This document shows positions 1-6,782 of a stretch of DNA of 64,000 nt, one piece after another (positions within the stretch are counted from its first letter, which is position 1; every line of letters starts with the position of its first letter). The stretch spans positions 45,274 to 109,273 of the forward strand of contig NZ_BOQN01000128.1 in the NCBI RefSeq assembly GCF_018332695.1, given 5' to 3'. The stretch is from Paractinoplanes toevensis. Its GTDB lineage: Bacteria; Actinomycetota; Actinomycetes; Mycobacteriales; Micromonosporaceae. A program made the translations under genes and the position numbers. The notes under the pieces were generated by a model, which saw only the letters and a program-made list of their open reading frames with translations, did no database searches and had not been told where the DNA came from.

Positions 1-1
1 C

Positions 2-634
2 CAGCGCCTGCTCCCGGCCGCCCTGCTGCGGTTCACCGCCGAACACCCCGGCGTCGAGCTGACCGTCCTGGAGAACGAGCCGGAGGACAGCCTGCCGCTG
101 GTCCGCTCGGGCGCCGCCGACCTGGCCCTGGCGTACCACTTCGACGGCCCGCCCCCGGTCCGGCCGGGCGACCGGTCCGGCCTGACCTGGACGGTGCTGC
201 TCGACGACCCGATGTGGATCGTGCTGCCCGCCGATCATCCGCAGGCCGGCTGCGAGTCGCTGGCCCTGGCCGACCTGGCCGGCGAGCGCTGGGTGCACGG
301 CTGCCTGTCCATCGACACCCTGATGAACCACTACGCGGCCATGTCCGGTTTCGAGGTCCGCACCGCCTGCCGCGGCACCGACTACGTCTTCGCCCAGTCC
401 CTGGTCCGGGCCGGCGTCGGGATCAGCATGATCCCCCAGGTGGCGCTGACCGCCGACCTGGGCGGCCTGGCCACCGTGCCGTTGCGGCCGCCGGGGCCGT
501 CCCGCTTCATCGGCGTCGTCACCGCCACCGGCCGGCCACGACCGCTGGCCGGGGCCCTGATGACCGCCCTGCGGGACACCGTGGCCGGGCTGCCGCTGCC
601 CCCCACCGGGTCGCCCGCTCGCCTACCATCCTGA
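2..634 (+). CDS. LysR-type transcriptional regulator, C-terminal part (cut by window edge)
   Basis: The reading frame is open from the first bases, so the N-terminal winged helix lies outside the window. What remains is the periplasmic-binding-like effector domain: a QRLLPAALLRF start, a 'GVELTVLENEPED' strand-helix, the 'LRSGAADLALAY' type segment and a C-terminal 'SLVRAGVGISMIPQVAL' motif typical of LysR proteins. These proteins bind a small ligand and switch transcription of a neighbouring gene; the target is not visible. The next gene begins 3 bases after the stop, so the two may be co-transcribed. Confidence 0.85.
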   Translation, partial: QRLLPAALLRFTAEHPGVELTVLENEPEDSLPLVRSGAADLALAYHFDGPPPVRPGDRSGLTWTVLLDDPMWIVLPADHPQAGCESLALADLAGERWVHGCLSIDTLMNHYAAMSGFEVRTACRGTDYVFAQSLVRAGVGISMIPQVALTADLGGLATVPLRPPGPSRFIGVVTATGRPRPLAGALMTALRDTVAGLPLPPTGSPARLPS

Positions 635-637
635 GCC

Positions 638-1075
638 GTGGGGCTCTTGCATACCTATTTCGTGGCCGAGTCGGACGAACGTGCTGCGGGCGCCGTGGAG
701 CACGGGCCCGAGCAGAGTGGTTTCGACGCCGTCGATCTGCCCGATGTGGATCCGATCATCGTCCTGGCGACGGTGGAGGCGGAGCTGCGCGGCGAGGACG
801 AGGAGTCCGTCGAGGACGGGCCGCGGTTCGCCACGGTGATCGGCGACACCGGACGGTCGTGGGTCTATACCGTCACGGACGAGCTGCAGCGGGCCGTCGC
901 GGCCGCCACGCCGGCCCGGCTGGCCGAGGTGGCGGCGGCGGTCGCCGACGAGGATGACGACGACGATCCCGAGTTCGCCGTCAACGCCCTCGCCGGGCTG
1001 CTCGGCGACCTCGGCGAGTTGAGCCGGCGGGCGATCGCCGGCAACCAGCGCGTCTACGCCTGGGTCGGCCTCTGA
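638..1075 (+). CDS. Acidic hypothetical protein
   Basis: The protein has 145 residues and starts at GTG, three bases after the LysR stop. It is strongly acidic, with a run of Asp/Glu around residues 104-110 (DEDDDDD). It has no signal peptide or membrane segment, so it is probably cytoplasmic. The fold looks alpha/beta with a helical C-terminus (AGLLGDLGELSRRAI). I do not recognise a family. The tight spacing suggests translation coupled to the upstream regulator, but the pair need not be functionally linked. The gene runs convergent with the kinase that follows, leaving only 13 bases between stops. Confidence 0.7.
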   Translation: MGLLHTYFVAESDERAAGAVEHGPEQSGFDAVDLPDVDPIIVLATVEAELRGEDEESVEDGPRFATVIGDTGRSWVYTVTDELQRAVAAATPARLAEVAAAVADEDDDDDPEFAVNALAGLLGDLGELSRRAIAGNQRVYAWVGL

Positions 1076-1088
1076 TCCCGTCGCCGAC

Positions 1089-2831
1089 TCACGAGGAGCT
1101 CTGCGCGGACGGCTCCGTGCTGGACGGTGTGATGTCCTCGACCCCGGGCGGTATGGGCGCTTTGGGAAGCTCGGGCACCTCGGAGAATTCGGTGCCCGTC
1201 GACGAAGGCGGCCGGCTCGGCTCCTCGGAGGCCGTGCCGCCGGTGTCCGTCGACGACGGTGCGGAGGTGATCGGGGCGAAATGCACACCACCGTCCGGGT
1301 CGATCGACACCCCCGGGAGCGGGACGCTGCCCGGGGTCACCGGCACCAGGCGGGTGCCGCCGCCGGGTCGCCGCTGCACCAGGCGCAGCGGCCCGCCCGG
1401 CTCGGACGACACGAACGTCTCGCACGGGCTGTTGTTCAGCCGGAACGCCAGCGGCGCCGAGTTGCTGGACCGGTAACCGCCGCTGACCGGCACGGAGACC
1501 GACTTCATCGGGGCCAGCGGCCCGGTCGACGTCACCGTCACGGTGTTGCCGGTCTGCGTCAGCGGCGTCTTCCCGCCACCGGTGAGCACCTGGTCGCCGG
1601 GCAGGATGAACCACAGACTCCACTCGCTGATCGGGGTGTCGCCGCGGTTGGCCACGGTCACCCGCGCGGTGAACCGGCGGGCCTGGTCCGTCCGGACGAC
1701 ATAGACGACCACACACCCCCCGGCGGCCGGCATCGCGCGGGGTGTCGTGGTCGTCGTCGCGGGTCCACCTCGGCCGCTGTCGACCAGGCTCCAGGCGTAC
1801 GTTCCGGCACCGAGCAGCAGCACCGTCGCCGCCGCGATCAGCACCCGGCGGGGTCGCCGCCGGCGCGACGTCACCGGCTCGCCCGCGGCGGGTGCCGGGT
1901 TACCGACGCGGATCACATCCGGATAGGAGCGCTGCGCCGGGAGGATCGTGGTGTCCTCGTCGTTCCGATCGGGCAGGGGCCCGGCCGGCACCTCGGCGGC
2001 GATGCCCGCCAGCACCTCGGCCAATTCGGCGCTGGACGGCCGGTCCTGCGGTCGCTTGTCCAGGCAGCGGCCGACCAGTTCGGCGACGGCGGCCGGTAAG
2101 CCTTCGACCGGTGGCAGCGGGTCGGGCTCGACATACTGGTGGGCGCGCAGCAGCGCGGTGGTCGTGCCGACGTCCCACGGCAGCCGGCCGATCAGCGTGC
2201 GGTAGATCAGCAGACCCACCGCGTAGACGTCGGTGGCCGAGCTGACCTGGCCACCCTCGAGCCGCTCGGGCGCGAGGTAGGCCGGCGTGCCGAGCAGGCT
2301 GCCGTCCGGGCCGATGTCGTTCTCGCCGACCAGGGCGGAGATGCCGAAGTCGACGACCTTCGCCCCGCCGGCCGGGAGCATCACGTTCGCCGGTGTCACG
2401 TCGCGGTGCACGATCCCGCGGGAGTGTGCGGCGGCCAGCCCGCCCGCGACCTCCGCGCCGATCCGGACCGCCTGTTGCCACGGCAGCGACCTGGTCCGGG
2501 CGAGCATCGCGGCCAGCGACTCACCGTCCACCAGCTCCATCACCACGAACGGCACCGGCTCACCGTCGGCGGTGGTGGCCTCGCCGTAGTCGTACACGTT
2601 CGCGATGTTCGGATGGCTCAGCCGCGCGACGGCCTGGGCCTCGTCCCGCAGCCGCCGCCGGAACACCGGGTCCGCGCTGGTCGACGGCGCGAGCACCTTC
2701 ACCGCGACCTGGCGGCCCAGCACCTCGTCGAACCCGCGCCAGACCACCGACATACCGCCGGCGCCGAGCCGTTCCACCAGCCGATACCGATCGGCCAGCC
2801 TGGCCGAACCGGGCAGATCCGTCGTGCTCAT
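1089..2831 (-). CDS. Membrane serine/threonine protein kinase with CBM2-like ectodomain
   Basis: This 580-residue protein joins a Hanks-type kinase (about 15-275) to an outside domain. Kinase landmarks are the glycine loop GAGGMSVV, lysine 45 in VAVKVL, HRDVTPAN at 142-149 and DFG at 161-163, so it should be active. A basic stretch precedes one transmembrane helix at about 330-350. Residues 373-470 match the carbohydrate-binding module 2 pattern: bounding cysteines 373 and 470, the NRGDTPISEWSLWF strand pair and a LNNSPC ending. The exposed tryptophans that bind cellulose in CBM2 appear replaced. A Ser/Thr/Pro-rich tail follows. The ATG at 2831 is chosen because GGGGG lies just upstream; an in-frame ATG exists at 2843. 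Confidence 0.88.
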   Translation of the reverse strand: MSTTDLPGSARLADRYRLVERLGAGGMSVVWRGFDEVLGRQVAVKVLAPSTSADPVFRRRLRDEAQAVARLSHPNIANVYDYGEATTADGEPVPFVVMELVDGESLAAMLARTRSLPWQQAVRIGAEVAGGLAAAHSRGIVHRDVTPANVMLPAGGAKVVDFGISALVGENDIGPDGSLLGTPAYLAPERLEGGQVSSATDVYAVGLLIYRTLIGRLPWDVGTTTALLRAHQYVEPDPLPPVEGLPAAVAELVGRCLDKRPQDRPSSAELAEVLAGIAAEVPAGPLPDRNDEDTTILPAQRSYPDVIRVGNPAPAAGEPVTSRRRRPRRVLIAAATVLLLGAGTYAWSLVDSGRGGPATTTTTPRAMPAAGGCVVVYVVRTDQARRFTARVTVANRGDTPISEWSLWFILPGDQVLTGGGKTPLTQTGNTVTVTSTGPLAPMKSVSVPVSGGYRSSNSAPLAFRLNNSPCETFVSSEPGGPLRLVQRRPGGGTRLVPVTPGSVPLPGVSIDPDGGVHFAPITSAPSSTDTGGTASEEPSRPPSSTGTEFSEVPELPKAPIPPGVEDITPSSTEPSAQSSS

Positions 2832-2996
2832 GTGCCCCCACATGCGCGCTCCGAGAACCGCCGAGCCGCACCGCCATGCCGCTCGACGCCGGCGGGACAC
2901 GGTCCCCACCGAACTGCGGGACACTAGCCCACCACCAGTCTTGATCACGATCCGTCGATCGGGCGACAGCGGCGCGAAAGGCCCGGATCGATCACC

Positions 2997-3002
2997 TAAC
3001 GT
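2997..3002 (+). promoter_or_regulatory. -10 box of a probable leaderless transcript
   Basis: TAACGT ends six bases before the ATG at 3009, the spacing expected when transcription starts on the start codon. There is no clear ribosome-binding site at a normal distance. The same geometry is seen before three other genes in the window. Confidence 0.4.
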
Positions 3003-3008
3003 AGGGGC

Positions 3009-3788
3009 ATGGCCATCATCGGCACCGCCGCCGGCGTCCCGTTCACCGCCCTGCCGCCCAGCGGCAACGGACCCGCCCCACTCGTCGTGACCTGGCACAT
3101 GATGGACGCACCGTGCACCGACGCGGCGTTCGCCGCCGCGCTGCCGATGGCCGATGTCGCGGCCTGGCGGGTTCATCTGGGCATGCCGTGGTGCGGCTCC
3201 CGGTCCTATCCCGAAGGATACGAACTGTCCCGCCGCGACCCGATGATGCTCTACGTGGACCCGGTGGTGCGCCAGGCGGTCGACGAATTCCCGGCCGCCC
3301 TCGCCGACCTGCGGGAACGCTTCCCGATCACGGACGAGCCGATCGGCGTCGTCGGCGCTTCACTGGGCGGCGCGGTGGCCCTCACGGTGACCGCGAGCGG
3401 CATCGTGCCGGTGGCCGCGCTGGCCGTCGTCAACGCCGCGATCCGCGCCTCCTCCGTCGTCGAACTCGTCGCGGGACTCTCCGAGCAGCCCTACCCGTGG
3501 GACGACGACTCGCGCACCGCAGCCGACCGGCTGGACTTCATCGCCCGCGCCGCGGACCTGCACGGCACACCGGTGCTGGTCGTCAGCGGCGACGAGGACT
3601 ATCCGGCTTTCCGGGCCGACGCCGCGGCCCTGGCGGCAGCGGTGCCGAAGGCCCGCCTGACCACGGTGCCCGGACTGGCCCACCCGCTGGCCGAACGGCC
3701 CGGCGACCAGCCCGCGCCCCAGACACCGCCGGCCAGGACGGTCGACGCCGCGATCACCGACTGGTTCGCCGCCCACCTCGCTACCTGA
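3009..3788 (+). CDS. Alpha/beta hydrolase
   Basis: The 259-residue cytoplasmic protein has the alpha/beta-hydrolase layout. An early strand (PLVVTWH) is followed by the nucleophile elbow GASLGG at about 118-123 with its serine, then the late acid region VVSGDEDYP and a C-terminal GLAHPLAE carrying the histidine. Such proteins are esterases, lipases or acyl-peptide hydrolases; the substrate cannot be read from the sequence. The gene diverges from the membrane kinase and probably starts leaderless. Its last codons and stop lie in the first copy of a tandem repeat shared with the facing gene. Confidence 0.8.
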   Translation: MAIIGTAAGVPFTALPPSGNGPAPLVVTWHMMDAPCTDAAFAAALPMADVAAWRVHLGMPWCGSRSYPEGYELSRRDPMMLYVDPVVRQAVDEFPAALADLRERFPITDEPIGVVGASLGGAVALTVTASGIVPVAALAVVNAAIRASSVVELVAGLSEQPYPWDDDSRTAADRLDFIARAADLHGTPVLVVSGDEDYPAFRADAAALAAAVPKARLTTVPGLAHPLAERPGDQPAPQTPPARTVDAAITDWFAAHLAT

Positions 3789-3841
3789 ACCGCCCACCTC
3801 GCTACCTGAACCGCCCACCGCTACCTGAACCGCCCACCGCG
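3770..3841. repeat. 21-bp tandem repeat at a convergent gene junction
   Basis: Unit CGCCCACCTCGCTACCTGAA plus C: copies at 3770-3790 and 3791-3811, a 19-bp copy at 3812-3830 and a partial copy to 3841. The TGA of the hydrolase (3786-3788) and the reverse TAG of the membrane protein (3821-3823) both lie inside the array, so repeat expansion has supplied both stop codons. Confidence 0.85.
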
Positions 3842-4186
3842 AAGGCGAGGCGCCTGGGTCAGCGTCGAAGCCGCCGGCATCAGGAAGGACGGCAGGCCCA
3901 GCGCCAGCTGCAGGACCGGCACCGCCAGGAAAGCGGCCGGCAGACCGCCGGCGAGCAGGTGCATCACGGTCATCACGACCGCGAGGATCACCAGGTCACG
4001 CCACGCCACCAGGTCGGTGGGGTGACGCCACAGGTGGACGCTGCAGCGGGCGCACACCACCGCCAGCAGCAGCATTCCCACCGTGAGGGCCGGAGCGTGC
4101 CGGGCATGCTCGCCGGCCATCGCCAGGTGGGCCAGGGAGCCGGCCACTCCCAGCACCGCGGCGGCCCGCCCGGCCAGCCGCCTCAT
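3821..4186 (-). CDS. Small integral membrane protein, unknown function
   Basis: From the ATG at 4186 the protein has 121 residues and consists largely of hydrophobic helices: about 8-28, 38-53 (ALTVGMLLLAVVCARCSVHL), 62-82 (LVILAVVMTVMHLLAGG) and 84-104. This looks like a four-helix membrane protein. The frame stays open to a GTG at 4270, which would add a basic leader of 28 residues; neither start has a good ribosome-binding site. No family recognised. Its stop lies in the tandem repeat shared with the facing hydrolase gene. Confidence 0.55.
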   Translation of the reverse strand: MRRLAGRAAAVLGVAGSLAHLAMAGEHARHAPALTVGMLLLAVVCARCSVHLWRHPTDLVAWRDLVILAVVMTVMHLLAGGLPAAFLAVPVLQLALGLPSFLMPAASTLTQAPRLRGGRFR

Positions 4187-4384
4187 CGGCAGCGGCGGTC
4201 GGGGAAGCCGGCGTCGTCCACGGGCCAGTCCTCCCGCCGCGGCAAGTGGGTCAGGCCGGAAGTGTGCCACAGAGGACCGAAACCCTGAACCCTTTTCCGT
4301 ACGCGGCCCGACCGGTCCCGTGGCACTCGGTCCGGCCGGGCGAAACTCACCCTCCGCGCGCCCGCGCCGGGCGGGCCCGCCGGC

Positions 4385-5485
4385 CTACGCGAGGCCGGTG
4401 AAGAAGGCTCGCACGTCCTCGGCGTACAGCTTGGGTTGCTCGACGGAGAGGAAGTTGCCGCCGGCCGGGAGTTCGGTCCAGTGGGTGACCGGCGCTTCCC
4501 GCTCCGCGTAGCGGCGGATCGTGATGTCGGTGACGCCGAGCGCGACGCCCAGCGGGACCGGCGATTTCTCCTTCGGCGCCCAGGCCGCCGGGTCGTGCGC
4601 GGCCTCCCAGTAGAGGTTGGCCGACGAGCCGGCGGTGCCGGTGAACCAGTACAGACTGACGTTGGTGAGCAGCAGGTCGCGGTCGACAGACTCCTCGACG
4701 GACGGGTCGGTCCACTCGGTGAACTTCTCGGCGATCCAGGCGAGCTGGCCGACCGGCGAGTCGTGCAGGCCGAAGGCGAGGGTCTGCGGGCGGGTGGACT
4801 GGATGGCGTTGAAGCCCATCTTGTCGTCGCGGAACTCCTGGAGGCGGCGCAGCCGGTCCTGCTCGGCGTCGGTGAGGCCGTCGAAGTCGCCCGGATCGCC
4901 CAACGGGAACGTGATGTGCCCGTTGACGTGCACGCCGATCACCCGCGCCGGCTGCTGCCGGCCCATCTCGACCGCGATCGCGGCGCCACCGCCGGTGCCC
5001 TGCACGCCGTAGCGGCCGTAACCGAGCCGGGCCATGATCTCGTTGAGCGCGGCGGCGCTGCGGGCCGTGTTCCACCCGGGTGAGGTGAGCGGGCCGGAGA
5101 AGCCGACCCCCGGGTTGCTGACCAGGACCAGGTGGAAGTGCTCGCGCAGCGCCTCGACGACCGGCAGGTAGAGCGCGAACGACCCGGGCCAGTCGTGGCT
5201 GATCAGCAGCGGCGTGGCGGTCTCGTCGGCCGAGCGGACGTGCGCGAAGTGCAGCATCTGCCCGTCGACCTCGGTGCGGAACTGCGGCAGCGCGTTGAGC
5301 CGGCGCTCGGCGGCCCGCCAGTCGAACTGCTCGGCCCAGTAACGGGCGAGCGGGCGCAGGTAGTCGACCGGGACGCCGCGAATCCACCCCTGACCGGGGA
5401 TCTCGCTGCCCCATCGGGTGCGGGCCAGCCGGTCGCGGAGATCGTCGACGTCGGCCTGCGGAACGGCGATGCGGAACTCTTCCAT
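4385..5485 (-). CDS. Epoxide-hydrolase-fold protein with missing catalytic residues
   Basis: The 366 residues cover the whole microsomal-type epoxide hydrolase family: the N-terminal region (FRIAVPQADVDDLRDRLART), an oxyanion-type HDWPGS at 97-102, a cap, and a C-terminal WTELPAGGNF. In active members the nucleophile lies in a QGGDWG-like elbow and the base in GGHF. Here the elbow reads QGTGGGA (162-168), giving Gly165 for Asp, and the late motif reads GGNF, giving Asn for His. Both substitutions were checked at the base level. The protein is probably not a classical epoxide hydrolase; it may bind a ligand or use other chemistry. It is divergent from a TetR gene with paired operators between them, so it is likely the regulated target. 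Confidence 0.8.
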   Translation of the reverse strand: MEEFRIAVPQADVDDLRDRLARTRWGSEIPGQGWIRGVPVDYLRPLARYWAEQFDWRAAERRLNALPQFRTEVDGQMLHFAHVRSADETATPLLISHDWPGSFALYLPVVEALREHFHLVLVSNPGVGFSGPLTSPGWNTARSAAALNEIMARLGYGRYGVQGTGGGAAIAVEMGRQQPARVIGVHVNGHITFPLGDPGDFDGLTDAEQDRLRRLQEFRDDKMGFNAIQSTRPQTLAFGLHDSPVGQLAWIAEKFTEWTDPSVEESVDRDLLLTNVSLYWFTGTAGSSANLYWEAAHDPAAWAPKEKSPVPLGVALGVTDITIRRYAEREAPVTHWTELPAGGNFLSVEQPKLYAEDVRAFFTGLA

Positions 5486-5503
5486 GCTGACTCCCCGAAT
5501 CCT

Positions 5504-5523
5504 GGAACGGAATGTTTCGTTCC
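5504..5523. promoter_or_regulatory. TetR operator 1 (inverted repeat)
   Basis: GGAACG and CGTTCC face each other across an 8-base spacer between the two divergent genes. The half-site is identical to that of the second repeat 18 bases away. The site lies just upstream of the hydrolase-like gene start (5485). Confidence 0.6.
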
Positions 5524-5541
5524 GCTTTAGAGTAGCAGAGC

Positions 5542-5556
5542 GGAACGATCCGTTCC
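5542..5556. promoter_or_regulatory. TetR operator 2 (inverted repeat), with -10 box
   Basis: GGAACG-ATC-CGTTCC sits immediately upstream of a -10 box TAGATT (5562-5567), itself six bases before the TetR ATG at 5574. Binding here would block the regulator's own promoter, giving autorepression. Same half-sites as operator 1. Confidence 0.6.
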
Positions 5557-5573
5557 ACTGCTAGATTGGCCGC

Positions 5574-6197
5574 ATGACGACGGCGGGACGGACGCGGCAG
5601 GCCGCGCGCAACAACGAGGTGATCCTGGCGGCGGCGCGCGAGGTGTTCCTGGCCGACCAGCGGGCGCCGGTCTCGGCGGTCGCCGAGCGGGCCGGCGTGG
5701 GGATCAGCGCGCTCTACCGGCGCTACCCGTCGAAGGAGGACATGCTGCGCACCCTGTGCGGCGACGGGCTGCAGCGGTTCATCGCCGAGGCCGTCCGGGC
5801 GATGGAGATCCCCGGCGACTGGGCGGCGTTCGAGTCGTTCGTGCGCGGGGTGGTCGACGCCGACGTGCATTCGCTGACCGTGCACCTGGCCGGCACGTTC
5901 CCGCCCGACGAGCAGCTGGCCGCCGACGCGACCCGGGCCAACATCCTGGCCGAGGCGCTGTTCGAGCGGGCCCGGCCGGACATGCGCCCCGAGGCGGTGC
6001 CGGCCGACCTCACGATGCTGCTGGAGATGTGCGCGGCGGTGCGGGTCCCGGATGCCGAGCGCACCCGGGAACTACGCGGCCGCTACCTGGCGATGCTGCT
6101 GGACGGCCTGCGCCGGGGCGGACCGCTGCCCGGCCCGGCACCGACCGCCGAGGAGCTGAACTGGCGCTGGCACCCGGCCGGCACCGAGACCCGCTGA
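5574..6197 (+). CDS. TetR-family transcriptional regulator
   Basis: This 207-residue DNA-binding repressor has the N-terminal TetR helix-turn-helix at about 15-62: VILAAAREVFLADQRAPVSA, then VAERAGVGISALYRRYPSKE. The remainder is the helical ligand-binding domain, which varies freely in this family. The start appears leaderless (TAGATT six bases before ATG). The two GGAACG/CGTTCC operators in the 88-base gap suggest it represses itself and the divergent epoxide-hydrolase-like gene, and is released by a small hydrophobic ligand. The inducer is unknown. A 17-bp tandem repeat follows its stop. Confidence 0.88.
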   Translation: MTTAGRTRQAARNNEVILAAAREVFLADQRAPVSAVAERAGVGISALYRRYPSKEDMLRTLCGDGLQRFIAEAVRAMEIPGDWAAFESFVRGVVDADVHSLTVHLAGTFPPDEQLAADATRANILAEALFERARPDMRPEAVPADLTMLLEMCAAVRVPDAERTRELRGRYLAMLLDGLRRGGPLPGPAPTAEELNWRWHPAGTETR

Positions 6198-6204
6198 CGC
6201 CGGC

Positions 6205-6351
6205 CGCGAGCCGACGCCGACCCCGAACCGACCGAGACCCCGAGCCGACCGAGACCCCGAGCCGGTGAAGACCCGAACTGACGGAGACCCCGAACTGACG
6301 GAGACCCCGAACTGACGGAGACGCCGAACTGGCGCCGACTCCGAGCCGGCG
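6205..6351. repeat. 17-bp tandem repeat array
   Basis: About nine degenerate copies of a 16-17 bp unit (CCGAACTGACGGAGACC and variants) fill the gap between the TetR stop and the facing VOC gene. Central copies are near-identical and edge copies diverge, the usual picture of an expanding minisatellite. No reading frame or hairpin stands out. Confidence 0.85.
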
Positions 6352-6361
6352 TGCGGCCGGG

Positions 6362-6778
6362 TCAGCCGACGAAGACGCAGAACAGGTGGCCGTCCGGGTC
6401 GGCGTACACCCGGAGGGGTTCTTCCTTGTCGTCGCTGCGGTCGAAGCGCAGCGTCGCGCCCAGCTCGAGCGCCCGCTCGTGCTGGCGGTCCAGTTCGGCC
6501 ACCGAGTCGACCGCGGTGTCCAGGTGGTACTGCTGCGGCACCTCCGCGTCCGGCCACGTGGTGCGGGCGAACGCCTCGGTCTGCTGGAAGGCCAGCTGCA
6601 CGCCGGCCGGACTGCGCAGCACCAGCCAGTCCCGGCCGAGCTCGTCGGGCTCCCCCGTCGCCGGCGGTTCGTCGCCGGGGCGATACGAGAGGCCGAACAT
6701 CTTCCGGTAGAACTCGGCAAGCCCGCGGGCGTCCGTGCTGTCCAGGACGACCTGCCGAATGGTGGGATATGTCGTCAT
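6362..6778 (-). CDS. VOC-family (glyoxalase-fold) protein
   Basis: The 138-residue protein has the glyoxalase/bleomycin-resistance pattern: IRQVVLDSTDARGLAEFYRK at the start, a central LAFQQTEAF, QQYHLDTAV opening the second half, and a C-terminal YADPDGHLFCVF. Metal-site positions are only partly conserved. Members are small isomerases, dioxygenases or binding proteins. The ATG at 6778 leaves four bases after the stop of the giant kinase gene, so translation is probably coupled and the two form an operon. Whether it modifies a signal for the kinase is unknown. Confidence 0.75.
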   Translation of the reverse strand: MTTYPTIRQVVLDSTDARGLAEFYRKMFGLSYRPGDEPPATGEPDELGRDWLVLRSPAGVQLAFQQTEAFARTTWPDAEVPQQYHLDTAVDSVAELDRQHERALELGATLRFDRSDDKEEPLRVYADPDGHLFCVFVG

Positions 6779-6782
6779 CCGA

